From assembly GCF_016863615.1 (NCBI RefSeq), contig NZ_BOPF01000031.1, positions 62,001-126,000 on the forward strand: a stretch of 64,000 nt of DNA, written 5' to 3'. Under the pieces are notes generated by a model. The model was not told the DNA's origin. It ran no database searches and saw only the letters and a program-made list of their open reading frames with translations. Made by a program: the position numbers and the translations under genes. Position 1 is the stretch's first letter, and the number at the start of each line of letters is the position of its first letter. Positions 16,580-28,894 of this stretch are shown piece after piece. The stretch comes from Virgisporangium aliadipatigenens. Lineage in GTDB: Bacteria; Actinomycetota; Actinomycetes; Mycobacteriales; Micromonosporaceae.

Positions 16580-16668
16580 ACCCACGGGAGTCCGGTGCGA
16601 CCGGGCTGAGAGGGGGGCTGTGAGCCCCCGACCGTCGAACCTGATCCGGATCATGCCGGCGCAGGGAG
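16580..16668 (+). ncRNA. TPP riboswitch (THI element)
   Basis: The aptamer hallmarks are present: CTGAGAGG at 16606-16613, a variable GC-rich arm (GGGGGCTGTGAGCCCCC), and the thi-box 16641-16667 with CTGATCCGGATCATGCCGGC and CAGGGA. The Shine-Dalgarno GGGAGGAG (16664-16671) overlaps the 3' end of the aptamer and lies 6 bases before the thiE ATG. Thiamin pyrophosphate binding would therefore hide the ribosome site (translational control, inferred; no T-run terminator is seen). A TATGTT -10-like hexamer lies at 16567-16572. The element should control the whole downstream thi operon. Confidence 0.95.
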
Positions 16669-16677
16669 GAGCCTCGC

Positions 16678-17298
16678 ATGAAACATGTCGGCCGGTTGCA
16701 CCTCGTGACCGACGCGCGCCCGGGCCGGGACGTCCTGGCCACCGTCGCCGCGGCCGTCGCGGGCGGCGTCGACACCGTCCAGGTCCGGGTCGAGGACGAC
16801 CTCACCGACCGCCTCGCGTACGAGCTCGCCGAGTCCGTGCTCCGGCTGTGCCGCGACGCCGGGGTGACCTGCCTGGTCAACGACCGCCTCGACGTCGCGC
16901 TCGCCGTCGGCGCCGACGGTGCGCACGTGGGCGCCGACGACCTTCCGGTAGCCGCCGCCCGCCGCGTCCTCGGCCCCGACGCGATCCTCGGCGCGACCGC
17001 CCGCGACCCGGTCGTCGCGCGCCGGGCAGTCGCCGACGGCGCCACCTATCTGGGCGTCGGCCCGGCCTACGCCACGTCCACCAAGGCCGGCCTCCCGGAC
17101 GCGATCGGCCCGGCCGGGGTGGCCGCGGTCGCCGGTGCCGTGTCGGTCCCGGTGATCGCCATCGCCGGTGTCACGGTGGAGCGGATCCCGGCACTGCTCG
17201 CCGCCGGCGCCCACGGCGTGGCGGTGGTCGGCGCGATCTGCGCCGCCGGCGACCCGGCCGCCGCCGCGCTCGCCCTCCGCGCGGAGCTTCCCGCATGA
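16678..17298 (+). CDS. thiE: Thiamine-phosphate synthase
   Basis: 206 residues, a TIM-barrel protein of the ThiE family. Motifs: VQVRVED (the usual QxR-K strand), LVNDRLDVALAVGADGAHVG with the substrate-binding NDR and HVG, GATAR, YLGVGPAYATSTKAG, and a C-terminal GVAVVGAI phosphate-binding loop. It couples HMP-PP and the thiazole phosphate to give thiamine phosphate. It is the first gene after the TPP riboswitch. A gap of 139 bp containing the 77-bp repeat separates it from thiO. Intact NDR and GHVG-type residues distinguish it from the second, TenI-like paralogue at 19468. Confidence 0.93.
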   Translation: MKHVGRLHLVTDARPGRDVLATVAAAVAGGVDTVQVRVEDDLTDRLAYELAESVLRLCRDAGVTCLVNDRLDVALAVGADGAHVGADDLPVAAARRVLGPDAILGATARDPVVARRAVADGATYLGVGPAYATSTKAGLPDAIGPAGVAAVAGAVSVPVIAIAGVTVERIPALLAAGAHGVAVVGAICAAGDPAAAALALRAELPA

Positions 17299-17343
17299 GG
17301 CCCGGGCCCGCGCCCACGCCCGCGGGGCGCGCGGCGACGCCCG

Positions 17344-17420
17344 CGCCGATCTTGCAGTTGTGGCGCCCGGGGTGTCCGGTTATGACCTGCGGTGTCCCAG
17401 CCACAAGTGCAAGATCGGCG
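17344..17420. repeat. 77-bp inverted-arm element, copy 1
   Basis: The left arm 17344-17364 (begins CGCCGATCTTGCAG, ends TTGTGGC) and right arm 17400-17420 match as inverted repeats at 20 of 21 positions around a 35-base loop. The same element, also exactly 77 bp, recurs at 26255-26331. It lies between thiE and thiO and ends 17 bases before the thiO start. A transcript could form a long hairpin there. It has no ORF and no obvious target-site duplication. Confidence 0.85.
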
Positions 17421-17437
17421 GGGTGGGTGGCGTGACG

Positions 17438-18504
17438 ATGCGGGTGGCGGTTGTCGGGGGTGGGGTCGTCGGGCTCGCCGTCGCGTGGCGGCTGGCCGCC
17501 GCCGGGGACCAGGTCACCGTGTACGACCCGGCGCCGGGGTCCGGGGCCACGGGCGTCGCCGCGGGCATGCTGGCGCCGGTGGGGGAGTCGCGGTTCGGGG
17601 AGGAGCCGATGCACCGGCTGCTGCTCGCCGGGGCCGACCGCTGGCCGGCGTTCGCCGCCGCGCTCACCGAGGCGACCGGCCACGACCTCGGATACCGCGA
17701 CGAGGGCACCCTGCTCGTCGCGCTGACCGACGACGACCTGCGCACCGTGGCCCGCCTCGCCGACTTCCACCGGCGCGCGGGGCTGACCGTCGAGCCGCTG
17801 CGCGCCGCCGACCTGCGCGAACGCGAGCCGTTGCTGGCGCCGCGCGTCCGCGGGGGTGCGTTCGTCGCGCAGGACCGGCAGGTCGACCCGCGCCGGCTCG
17901 CCGTGGCGCTGCGGATCGCCGCGGAGAAGGCCGGCGCCGCGTTCGTCGGCGACCCGGTGACCCGACTGTCCGATGTGGACGGTGCCGACGCGACCGTGGT
18001 GGCGGCCGGCTGCGGCAGCGCGGTGCTCGTTCCGGGGTTGCCCGTGCGGCCGGTCAAGGGGCAGGTGCTCCGGCTGCGGGCCACCGGGGACGCGCCGCCG
18101 CTGCGGCACGTTCTGCGGGGCCACGCCGCCAACCGGTCGGTGTACGTGGTGCCCCGGCGGGACGGCGAGATCGTCGTCGGCGCCACCGAGGAGGAACGCG
18201 GCACCGACGTTCAGGTCACCGCGGGCGGCGTGCTCGACCTGCTGCGGCCGGCCGTCGACCTGGTGCCGGGCCTCGCCGAGTACGCGCTCGTCGAGACCGC
18301 CGCCGGCAGCCGCCCCGGAACGCCCGACAACGCGCCGATCGTCGGGCGGCTCCGCGCGGGTGTGCTCGTCGCCACGGGGCACTACCGCGACGGCGTCCTC
18401 CTCGCCCCGATCACCGCCGACGCCGTCGCCGCGATGGTTCGCGGGGAGGCGCCGCCGGACGAGTTCCGGCCGTTCGGCCCCGACCGCTTCCCGGGAGTGT
18501 CCAC

Positions 18505-18508
<4 letters not shown>
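17438..18508 (+). CDS. thiO: Glycine oxidase ThiO
   Basis: 356 residues, FAD-dependent DAO family. The N-terminal dinucleotide fold MRVAVVGGGVVGLAVAWRLA (residues 1-20) is followed by VTVYD and AAGMLAPVGE. The C-terminal part has VVGATEEERG, ETAAGSRPGTPDN and ATGHYRDGVLLAP, typical of ThiO. It oxidises glycine to the imine used for thiazole synthesis with ThiS and ThiG. ATG 17438 (GTG 17432 alternative) has only a weak SD. The TGA overlaps the thiS ATG (ATGA). The -35-like variant palindrome GTCCGATGTGGAC occurs at 17968-17980, read as SDVD. Confidence 0.92.
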
Positions 18509-22329
<3,821 letters not shown>

Positions 22330-22382
22330 ATCGGCGCGCGCCGGGCCTGCGGTCGCGGGCCGCCGCGGGCCGGGCGCACCGA

Positions 22383-22388
22383 TAAGCT
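22383..22388 (+). promoter_or_regulatory. Leaderless-type -10 element before the methyltransferase
   Basis: TAAGCT fits TANNNT and ends 6 bases before GTG 22395, with no Shine-Dalgarno. Transcription would start at or next to the start codon. Confidence 0.45.
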
Positions 22389-22394
22389 CCCTGC

Positions 22395-23099
22395 GTGGAG
22401 CGAACCAACAGCGTGCTCTGGACCGTGCTGCGCCAGGAGCTCGACCGGGCCGCGCGGCCGCTGGCGATCGTGGACGTGGGCGGGGGGACCGGCGGGTTCG
22501 CCGTGCCGCTCGCCCGCGCCGGGCACCGGGTGACCGTGGTGGACGCCAGCCCGGACGCGCTCGCGGCGTTCACGCGGCGGGCCGCGGAGTCCGCCGTCGC
22601 CGGTGCGGTGACCGCCGTCCAGGGCGACATCGAGACCCTCGGCGAGGTCGTGCCCGCCGAGAGCGCCGACCTGGTGCTCTGCCACAGCCTGCTGGAGGTC
22701 GTCGACGACCCCGCGGCGGCCGTGAAGTCCCTCGCGACCGCGCTGCGCCCGGGCGGGGCGGCGAGCGTGCTCGTCGCCAACCGTGCCGCCGCGGTGCTGG
22801 CCCGTGCCGTGGCCGGCAACCTCGACGCCGCGCACGCCGTGCTCACCGACCCCGCCGGGTGCGCGGGGCCGACCGACCGGTTGCGGCGGCGGTTCGACCC
22901 GGCGTCGGCGCAGGCTCTCCTCGTGGCCGCCGGCCTCACGGTCGAACAGGTGCACGGGGTGCGCGTGATCACCGACCTGCTGCCCGGGGTGGTGCTCGAC
23001 AGCGAGCCGGCGGCGCTGGCCGCGTTCGAGGCGGTCGCGTCGACGCTGCCGCCCTACCGGGACGTCGCCGGGCAGCTGCACCTCCTGGCCCGCAGGTGA
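22395..23099 (+). CDS. SAM-dependent class I methyltransferase
   Basis: 234 residues. Rossmann motif I is LAIVDVGGGTGGFAVPLA (about 27-44), motif II is VTVVDASPDAL, and the post-motif is ADLVLCHSLLEVVDDPAAAV, typical of Methyltransf_11/25. The C-terminal part (LLPGVVLDSEPAALAAFE) is shared with CmoA/UbiE-like actinobacterial proteins of unknown substrate. The start GTG 22395 has no SD; see the leaderless -10. Its stop overlaps the GTG of the next gene (GTGA), so the two are coupled. The substrate cannot be told from sequence. Confidence 0.85.
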   Translation: MERTNSVLWTVLRQELDRAARPLAIVDVGGGTGGFAVPLARAGHRVTVVDASPDALAAFTRRAAESAVAGAVTAVQGDIETLGEVVPAESADLVLCHSLLEVVDDPAAAVKSLATALRPGGAASVLVANRAAAVLARAVAGNLDAAHAVLTDPAGCAGPTDRLRRRFDPASAQALLVAAGLTVEQVHGVRVITDLLPGVVLDSEPAALAAFEAVASTLPPYRDVAGQLHLLARR

Positions 23100-24220
23100 A
23101 CTTCTACGCGTCCGGCTCGCTGGCGGACGTCCTGCCGAGCGCGCTGGCCGTGCTCGGGGTGCCGGGATCGCCGGATCCGCTCGGGCTGGCCGCCGGGTTG
23201 GAAGGGGTCAACCGGGTCGCCGTTCTGCTCGTCGACGGGCTCGGTTGGCTCCAGCTGCCGGCGACCGCGGCGTTCGCGCCGACGCTCGCCGGGTTCGCGT
23301 CCGCGCCGAGTTCTCGCGGGCTGACCTCGGCCTTTCCGTCCACCACGCCGGTCAGCCTGGTCACCGCCGGCACCGGTGTGCCGCCCGGGGCGCACGGCAT
23401 CCTGGGCTTCAACCTGCGCGTTCCCGACACCGGCACCGTGCTCAACCACCTGCGCTGGACCGACGAACCCGACCCGGCCCGATGGCAGCCGGTGCCGACG
23501 GTGTTCAGCCGCGCGGCGGCGGCCGGGATCGCGGCCAGCGTGGTGACCCGGCCGGAGTTCGCCGGCAGCGGGCTGACCGTCGCCGCGTACCGGGGAGCGC
23601 ACTTCCGCGGGGCGTCGCACGTCGACGGGCTGGTCACCGAGATGCTGGGCGCGCTGGGCGGCACCGAACGGGCCCTCGTGTACGGCTACCACCCCGACGT
23701 CGACCGGGCCGGGCATCAGTTCGGGGTCGACTCGCCGCAGTGGCGCGCCGCCGTCATCGAGGTCGACGACCTGCTGCGCCGCCTCGCCGAACACCTCCCG
23801 CCCGACGCGGCGCTCCTCGTGACGGCCGATCACGGGCAGGTCGACGTGCCGGCCGGGCGGCGGTTCGACCTCGACGCCGATCCGCGGCTGCGGGCCGGGG
23901 TGGCGCAGGTGGCCGGGGAGGCGCGGCTGCGCTACCTGCACACCGTGCCCGGGGCGCGGGACGACGTGCTCGCCGCCTGGCGGGAGATCCTCGGCCCGGC
24001 CGCGGAGGTGGTCACCCGGGAGGAGGCCGTCGCCGCCGGCTGGTACGGCCCGGTGGACCCGGCCCACCGCGAACGCCTCGGCGACGTCGTGGCCGCCTGC
24101 CGGGACGACTACGTGGTGCTGGCGACCGCCACGGAGCCGGACACGGTCACCCGGATGGTGGCCTTCCACGGCTCCTACACGCCCGTCGAGATGTCCATCC
24201 CGCTGCTCGTGATCCGATAA
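23096..24220 (+). CDS. Alkaline phosphatase superfamily protein (type I phosphodiesterase/nucleotide pyrophosphatase-like)
   Basis: 374 residues. Motifs: NRVAVLLVDGLGWLQL with the first metal Asp, SAFPSTTPVSLVTAGTGV with a nucleophile Ser/Thr at PSTT, YGYHPDVDRAGHQFG, LVTADHGQVDVP with the second metal-binding Asp-His, and a late His in RYLHT. This is the nucleotide pyrophosphatase/phosphodiesterase pattern. There is no signal peptide, so it acts in the cytoplasm. It starts at GTG within the methyltransferase stop codon. The substrate is unknown. Confidence 0.82.
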   Translation: MNFYASGSLADVLPSALAVLGVPGSPDPLGLAAGLEGVNRVAVLLVDGLGWLQLPATAAFAPTLAGFASAPSSRGLTSAFPSTTPVSLVTAGTGVPPGAHGILGFNLRVPDTGTVLNHLRWTDEPDPARWQPVPTVFSRAAAAGIAASVVTRPEFAGSGLTVAAYRGAHFRGASHVDGLVTEMLGALGGTERALVYGYHPDVDRAGHQFGVDSPQWRAAVIEVDDLLRRLAEHLPPDAALLVTADHGQVDVPAGRRFDLDADPRLRAGVAQVAGEARLRYLHTVPGARDDVLAAWREILGPAAEVVTREEAVAAGWYGPVDPAHRERLGDVVAACRDDYVVLATATEPDTVTRMVAFHGSYTPVEMSIPLLVIR

Positions 24221-24237
24221 ATGTCGGACCCTGCAGT

Positions 24238-24243
24238 TAGCCT
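24238..24243 (+). promoter_or_regulatory. Leaderless-type -10 element before dinB
   Basis: TAGCCT (TANNNT) ends exactly 6 bases before GTG 24250, the same spacing as at 22383. No SD precedes the start. Confidence 0.45.
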
Positions 24244-24249
24244 GCGGGC

Positions 24250-25530
24250 GTGGGGCGTAGTCAGGTGGTGCCGCGGGGCGGCGGTGACGAGGGGTTCGGC
24301 GCGGACGCCGACGACACCGGCTGCACGATCCTGCACGTCGACATGGACGCGTTCTACTGCTCCGTCGAGGTACGGCGCCGTCCCGAGCTGCGCGGCCGGC
24401 CGCTGATCGTCGGAGGCGCGGGCCCGCGCGGGGTCGTGTCGTCGGCGAGCTACGAGGCGCGGGAGTTCGGGGTGCGAAGCGCCATGCCGGGGGCCCGGGC
24501 CCGGGCGCTCTGCCCGCAGGCGGTCTTCCTGCCGCCCGACTTCGACGCGTACACGGAGGCGTCGCGTGCCGTCATGGAGATCTTCCGCGACGTGACGCCG
24601 CTCGTGGAGCCGCTCTCGCTGGACGAGGCGTTCCTCGACGTGGCGGGTGCGGTCCGGCTGCTCGGGCGGCCCGCCGCCATCGCCGCCGCCATCCGCCGCC
24701 GGGTGCGGGAGGAGCAGCGGCTGGTGTGCTCCGTCGGGGTGGCGCCGACGAAGTTCATGGCGAAGCTGGGCTCGACCCGGGCGAAGCCCGACGGCCTGGT
24801 CGTCATCCCGGCCGCGCGGGTGCTGGAGTACCTGCACCCGTTGCCGGTCGGCGCGCTGTGGGGAGTCGGCGAGCGGACCGAGGAGCAGCTGCACCGCATG
24901 GGCCTGCGCACCGTGCGTGACGTGGCGGAGGCGCCACCAGGGCTGCTGCGGCGCGCGGTGGGTGAGGCGGCGACCGCACACCTGGGCGCCCTCGCGCGGG
25001 GGCATGATCCACGGCGGGTCGAGCCGGTTCAGGCGGAGAAGTCGATCGGGGCGGAGACGACGTTCGACACCGACGTCGCCGACCCGGACACCATCCGGCG
25101 TACGCTCCTCGGTCTGTCCGGAAAGACGGCCGGACGGTTACGTCGGGCCGGTCAGGCGGGTCGGACGGTCAGCCTCAAGGTCAGGCTCGCCGACTTCCGC
25201 ACGCTCAGCCGGTCCCGCACCCTGGGCGGTCCGACCGACGTGAGCCGGGAGATCTTCGAGACCGCGTGGGCGCTCTTCGAGGCGCTGGCACCCGGCGATC
25301 GGATCCGGCTGCTGGGTGTCCGGATGGAGGGGCTGAGCGTGGCGGGTACCACGCCCAAGCAGCTCAGCCTGGGTGAGTCCGAGGTCGGCTGGCGCGAGGC
25401 AGAGCTGGCCGCCGATGCCGCCGCGGCCCGGTTCGGTGCCGGCGCGGTGCGCCCGGCGAGCCTCCTCAACCAGGAGCGACGACCCGCCGCGGGGCCGCCG
25501 TCGCGGATCGATCACGCTGACCCTGCGTAG
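24250..25530 (+). CDS. dinB: DNA polymerase IV
   Basis: 426 residues, Y-family. The active-site motif ILHVDMDAFYCSVE begins near residue 26 and the second catalytic motif SLDEAFLDVAG lies near 123. The finger and thumb segments SYEAREFGVRSAMP and VGVAPTKFMAKLGST are present, with a little-finger domain from about 250 (AEKSIGAETTFDTDV). Unlike the ImuB-like protein at the left edge it keeps the catalytic acids. It performs translesion synthesis. The start is GTG 24250. The C-terminus lacks a clear canonical beta-clamp peptide, though PKQLSLG (about 378) resembles QLxLF. Confidence 0.93.
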   Translation: MGRSQVVPRGGGDEGFGADADDTGCTILHVDMDAFYCSVEVRRRPELRGRPLIVGGAGPRGVVSSASYEAREFGVRSAMPGARARALCPQAVFLPPDFDAYTEASRAVMEIFRDVTPLVEPLSLDEAFLDVAGAVRLLGRPAAIAAAIRRRVREEQRLVCSVGVAPTKFMAKLGSTRAKPDGLVVIPAARVLEYLHPLPVGALWGVGERTEEQLHRMGLRTVRDVAEAPPGLLRRAVGEAATAHLGALARGHDPRRVEPVQAEKSIGAETTFDTDVADPDTIRRTLLGLSGKTAGRLRRAGQAGRTVSLKVRLADFRTLSRSRTLGGPTDVSREIFETAWALFEALAPGDRIRLLGVRMEGLSVAGTTPKQLSLGESEVGWREAELAADAAAARFGAGAVRPASLLNQERRPAAGPPSRIDHADPA

Positions 25531-25733
25531 TCTTAAGGTCGACCGTCGGGTTCCGGCGATCGGCCACGGGCGTGCGAGCCCGCAGTATGATCACAGAAAA
25601 TCGGCACGGAGGGACCATCGTCCCGCTTTCCGACCCGCTGGACCGCTCGTAGACTTGCACATACGCAGCCGAACGGCTGTGACGGTCCCGTCGGTCCGCC
25701 CGGGCCGATCGCCGAAGACCGGGGAGGAGTGCC

Positions 25734-26120
25734 GTGCCGCTCTCGGAGCATGAGCAGCGGCTGTTCGAGCAGATCGAGCGGTCGCTTGCCGAGGATCCTA
25801 AGTTCGCCTCGGCGGTGCGTGCCAGCGACCCGCGCTTTCATGCACGGCGCCGCATTCTGGCCGCTGCTGTCCTTCTTCTCGGCGGCCTCGGATTGCTCAT
25901 CTACGGAGTCATGGGCAATACGCCGCTACTGGGCGTAGCCGGATTCGTCGTGATGCTCGGCGCAGTCGCGTTCGGGATGCAGTCCTACCGTCGCGGTCAG
26001 TCGACCGATCTGCGCTCGGTGGGTGGCACCGCCACTCGCCGGACCCGCAGTGGACGGCGTAGTTCGTTCATCGACCGCCTGGAAGACCGATGGCGGCGTC
26101 GTCCCGAGGGTGACCTCTGA
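25734..26120 (+). CDS. DUF3040 membrane protein
   Basis: 128 residues. MPLSEHEQRLFEQIERSLAEDPKFA is split from the family's N-terminal signature, followed by two TM helices (about 43-61 and 65-84) and a basic C-terminal tail. DUF3040 proteins are conserved, function-unknown actinobacterial membrane proteins often found near dinB and mraZ. The start is GTG 25734 with GGGGAGGAG 5 bases upstream. A TATGAT -10-like hexamer lies about 150 bases upstream. It ends convergently against the transglutaminase gene across a 284-bp repeat-bearing gap. Confidence 0.88.
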   Translation: MPLSEHEQRLFEQIERSLAEDPKFASAVRASDPRFHARRRILAAAVLLLGGLGLLIYGVMGNTPLLGVAGFVVMLGAVAFGMQSYRRGQSTDLRSVGGTATRRTRSGRRSSFIDRLEDRWRRRPEGDL

Positions 26121-26209
26121 CGTAGCCCGCCAGATCGACCGCCGGAGCCGTGTACGCGGCCCCGGCGTTTCGCTTTGTCCCGACCCGGCAGCTTTGCGCC
26201 GCTCCCCGT

Positions 26210-26252
26210 CCCCGCCGTGCGCGGCGATGCCCCCGCCGTGCGCGGGCGATGC
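26210..26252. repeat. Short tandem repeat next to the 77-bp element
   Basis: Two units of 21 and 22 bp (CCCCGCCGTGCGCGG then CGATGC, with one extra G in unit two) run directly into the second 77-bp element, whose first bases (CCCCGCCGAT) read like a third partial unit. Confidence 0.6.
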
Positions 26253-26254
26253 CC

Positions 26255-26331
26255 CGCCGATCTTGCAGCTATGGTGCCTGAATCGGACGTGTCGGGGCGC
26301 ATTTGTCGCAGCCACAACTGCAAGATCGGCG
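26255..26331. repeat. 77-bp inverted-arm element, copy 2
   Basis: Arms 26255-26275 and 26311-26331 pair at 18 of 21 positions around a 35-base loop. The right arm, reverse-complemented, is identical over all 21 bases to the left arm of copy 1 (17344-17364). The loops share only the first few bases and the ending TGTC-CA-like bases. It lies between two convergent genes. Confidence 0.85.
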
Positions 26332-26352
26332 CTGACGCGGCCGAGTCAACGA

Positions 26353-26390
26353 GAGCGCCGCCCGGCCGCGTCGGCGGCCGAACGGCGCTC
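26353..26390. terminator. Probable bidirectional terminator hairpin
   Basis: Outer stem GAGCGCCG/CGGCGCTC and inner CGGCCG/CGGCCG between the convergent DUF3040 and transglutaminase genes, 14 bases from the latter's stop. There is no T-run, as is common in high-GC actinobacteria. Confidence 0.5.
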
Positions 26391-26404
26391 GTCGGTGCTG
26401 AGGC

Positions 26405-28894
26405 TCAGCGGCTGCCGGGGCGCTTGTCGGCCGGCCGTCGGCTGAGCAGTCGCCTCGGGTTGACGGTGCGCAGGGCCGCGTCGCGGCGGACCGCCACGGC
26501 GTTCACCGCCGACGTGTAGCCGGTCGACGTCCGGGCCCGCCATCGCATGATCACCGAAGGCGGGAAGAACGTCGCCATCAGCCGCGTCCGGGTCGAGACC
26601 CTGCCGCGCAGCGCGCTGCGCACCTCACGCAGGGCCGGCGCCAGGTCGGTGCCGGTCAGTGGCTCGCGGGCGTAGCGCGCGCGTTCCTCCGCCCGGCCGA
26701 GCAGCGTCGCCCCGTCGGCCGCGGTAGTGGCGAGCGAACGCTCCCGGATCAGCCGCGCCGCGGTCACCCGTGGCGTCTCGGTCGCATCGACCGGAACCCG
26801 GTAGTCGATCATCGTGTCGATCAGTTCGTCCCAGGCGGCGTGTGCCTCCCGGCGCGAACGCCTCCCCGGCGTGCCCGACACCTCGATGCCCCCGCTGTCG
26901 ACCCGCGCGGCGGACGGGCTGCCCACGGTGGCGGCCGCCGAACGCCAACGACGTCGCCGGTCGATCGCCCGCCGCACCGCCGGCAGCACCAGCACGATGA
27001 GCGCCACGGCCACCGCGATCAGCACGTACACCAGCCAGTTCGACTTCTCCTGCAACTGCTCGGGCGTGGTGGTGGCGGCTCCGTCGTCGCCCTCGCCGAA
27101 GCGCTGGTCGCCGGTGGCGGCCGAGCCGGAAGGCCCGGGCGCGGGGCCCGCCGCGCCGTTCTCACCCGGTGCGGTGGCCGGTTGGGACGCCTGGTTGGGG
27201 TCGGGAGCCCACGCGCTGGGCACGGTCCCTTCGACGAACGACGCCGGCGTGGCGTCGAACGGCACCCAGCCGAAGCCCTCGAAGTACACCTCGGTCCAGG
27301 CGTGCAGGTTCTTGTTCTGCAGCGTGTACGTGCCGGTGTTGGTGCTGTTGCCGCGGGTGAACCCGAACGCCACCCGGGCCGGGAAGCCGGCGGCGCGCAC
27401 CAGCCAGCCCATCGCCGCGGCGTACTGCTCGCAGTAGCCCTTCTTGTTGGTCAGGAAGTCCACGATGGCGGAGCCGCTGTTGCCGGCCGTCGTCTGGGTG
27501 GTGTACTCGAAGCCGTTCTTGCCGTTGGTGAAGTACTCAAAGATCGCCCGGACCTTGTCGTACTGGTTGGTCTTGCCGGCGGTCAGTTCGGCGGCCTTCT
27601 CCTTGACCGGGCCCAGCTCCGGCTGCGGCAACGTGCGGAACGCCTGCTGCGGGCTGTTCTCCGGGAGGGCGGCGGCGGTGCGCAGCGCCTCCGGCGTGAA
27701 CTCCTGGCGCGTGTAGTCGAACTCGTACCTCTTGTTCTTCGACGAGGTACGCGTCGAGTAGAGCACGTTGGAGCGCCGGTCGAACTGCCACTGCCTGGCG
27801 TCGAGCCCCTCGACCTTCGTCGGCGTCTCGAAGATCGGCAGGAACGAGGCGTCGAACGTGATGATCTCGACCGCGGCGTGGAAGTTGAGGTTCTTCACGC
27901 CGGCCGGCGCGGCGGGCAGGGGCTTCAGGTCGTTGAGCGGCGTGCCGGTGCCCCAGGCGCGGTTGACGAAGCCGTTGGCGCGCAGGTCCTCGGCCACCCC
28001 GAACCGGACGTAGAACGGCGCCGGGTCGTTGGTCGTCACCTTGATCATGTTGTAGATCTTGTCCCGCTCCAGCGTGCCGGAGAGGATCGAGAAGAGGTTG
28101 ACCTGCCCGGACCGGCCGCCGCCGCCATTGCCCGGCCCGTTGCCGCCGGTGCCGACGCCCGAGCCGAACCGGTCGAGCAGGCCGGTCGTCATGCCGGGCA
28201 GCGCCATGGGCAGGAGCACCGCCCCGATCACGCCGATGACGGCCAGCCGGCGTCCGGCGGCGGCCAGCGGCGACGGTTCCCACACGTCGACGTCGCGCCC
28301 GTCGCCGGTGAACCGCCGCCCGAACCGGCGCACCCGGTCCACGTTGTCCGTGGCGAGCAGCCACAGGAAGGCGGCGGCGGTGGCGATGAACGACAGGAAG
28401 TTGACGCTCTCGCTGTTGGTGCCCACGGCGACGATGTAGATCGCGACCATCGGCAGCCCGGCGATGGCCGGCCGGCGGGCCACCACCGCCGCGATGTCGA
28501 CGGAGATCAGCACCGCCCCGATGCCGAACGCCGCCAGGAACAGCAGCCCGCGTTCGTCGTCGACCGGCACGCCGCTGTCCCGGATGGCGATCCCGGCCTC
28601 TTCGAGCAGGCTGTTGAAGCCGGTGAACGTGGCCGGCGTCGGGATCACCCCGAGCAGCGCGTTGTTGCCGAAGATCAGGGTCAGCGCGACGGCGTAGGTG
28701 ACGAACATGCCCACGGTCGGTGCCCACATCGGCGCGCGCACGGTGCGCAGGAGCACCGCGACGCCGGTCATCAGGCCGACCGTGATGATCACGCCGACGA
28801 TCCACGTCCACCGCTCGAACACGGTCGCCAGCGGCAGCGCCGCGAGGATGGTCGCGCCTGCCGCCACGAGCGTGATGTGCCTTCGCTGAGTCAT
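26405..28894 (-). CDS. TgpA-like transglutaminase-domain membrane protein
   Basis: 829 residues from ATG 28894 (GGGAAG upstream). About six TM helices fill the first 220 residues (TLVAAGATILAALPLA, WTWIVGVIITVGLMTGVAVL, and so on), followed by a TgpA-type extracellular region. The transglutaminase core has the catalytic Cys488 in KKGYCEQYAAAMG, then NLHAWTEVYFEGFGWVPFDATP with His and Asp. A Pro/Gly linker, a further TM (about 620-645) and a cytoplasmic DUF4129-like tail follow. It forms an operon with DUF58 and MoxR genes upstream, a conserved trio thought to act on envelope or secreted proteins. The frame stays open to 29113, but that extension is low-complexity and lacks a good start. Confidence 0.87.
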   Translation of the reverse strand: MTQRRHITLVAAGATILAALPLATVFERWTWIVGVIITVGLMTGVAVLLRTVRAPMWAPTVGMFVTYAVALTLIFGNNALLGVIPTPATFTGFNSLLEEAGIAIRDSGVPVDDERGLLFLAAFGIGAVLISVDIAAVVARRPAIAGLPMVAIYIVAVGTNSESVNFLSFIATAAAFLWLLATDNVDRVRRFGRRFTGDGRDVDVWEPSPLAAAGRRLAVIGVIGAVLLPMALPGMTTGLLDRFGSGVGTGGNGPGNGGGGRSGQVNLFSILSGTLERDKIYNMIKVTTNDPAPFYVRFGVAEDLRANGFVNRAWGTGTPLNDLKPLPAAPAGVKNLNFHAAVEIITFDASFLPIFETPTKVEGLDARQWQFDRRSNVLYSTRTSSKNKRYEFDYTRQEFTPEALRTAAALPENSPQQAFRTLPQPELGPVKEKAAELTAGKTNQYDKVRAIFEYFTNGKNGFEYTTQTTAGNSGSAIVDFLTNKKGYCEQYAAAMGWLVRAAGFPARVAFGFTRGNSTNTGTYTLQNKNLHAWTEVYFEGFGWVPFDATPASFVEGTVPSAWAPDPNQASQPATAPGENGAAGPAPGPSGSAATGDQRFGEGDDGAATTTPEQLQEKSNWLVYVLIAVAVALIVLVLPAVRRAIDRRRRWRSAAATVGSPSAARVDSGGIEVSGTPGRRSRREAHAAWDELIDTMIDYRVPVDATETPRVTAARLIRERSLATTAADGATLLGRAEERARYAREPLTGTDLAPALREVRSALRGRVSTRTRLMATFFPPSVIMRWRARTSTGYTSAVNAVAVRRDAALRTVNPRRLLSRRPADKRPGSR

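Noticed and set aside
17344-17420. 77-bp element as a simple rho-independent terminator
   Set aside because: No T-run, it lies within an operon, and an equal-length copy with the same arms occurs elsewhere, so a repeat family explains it better.
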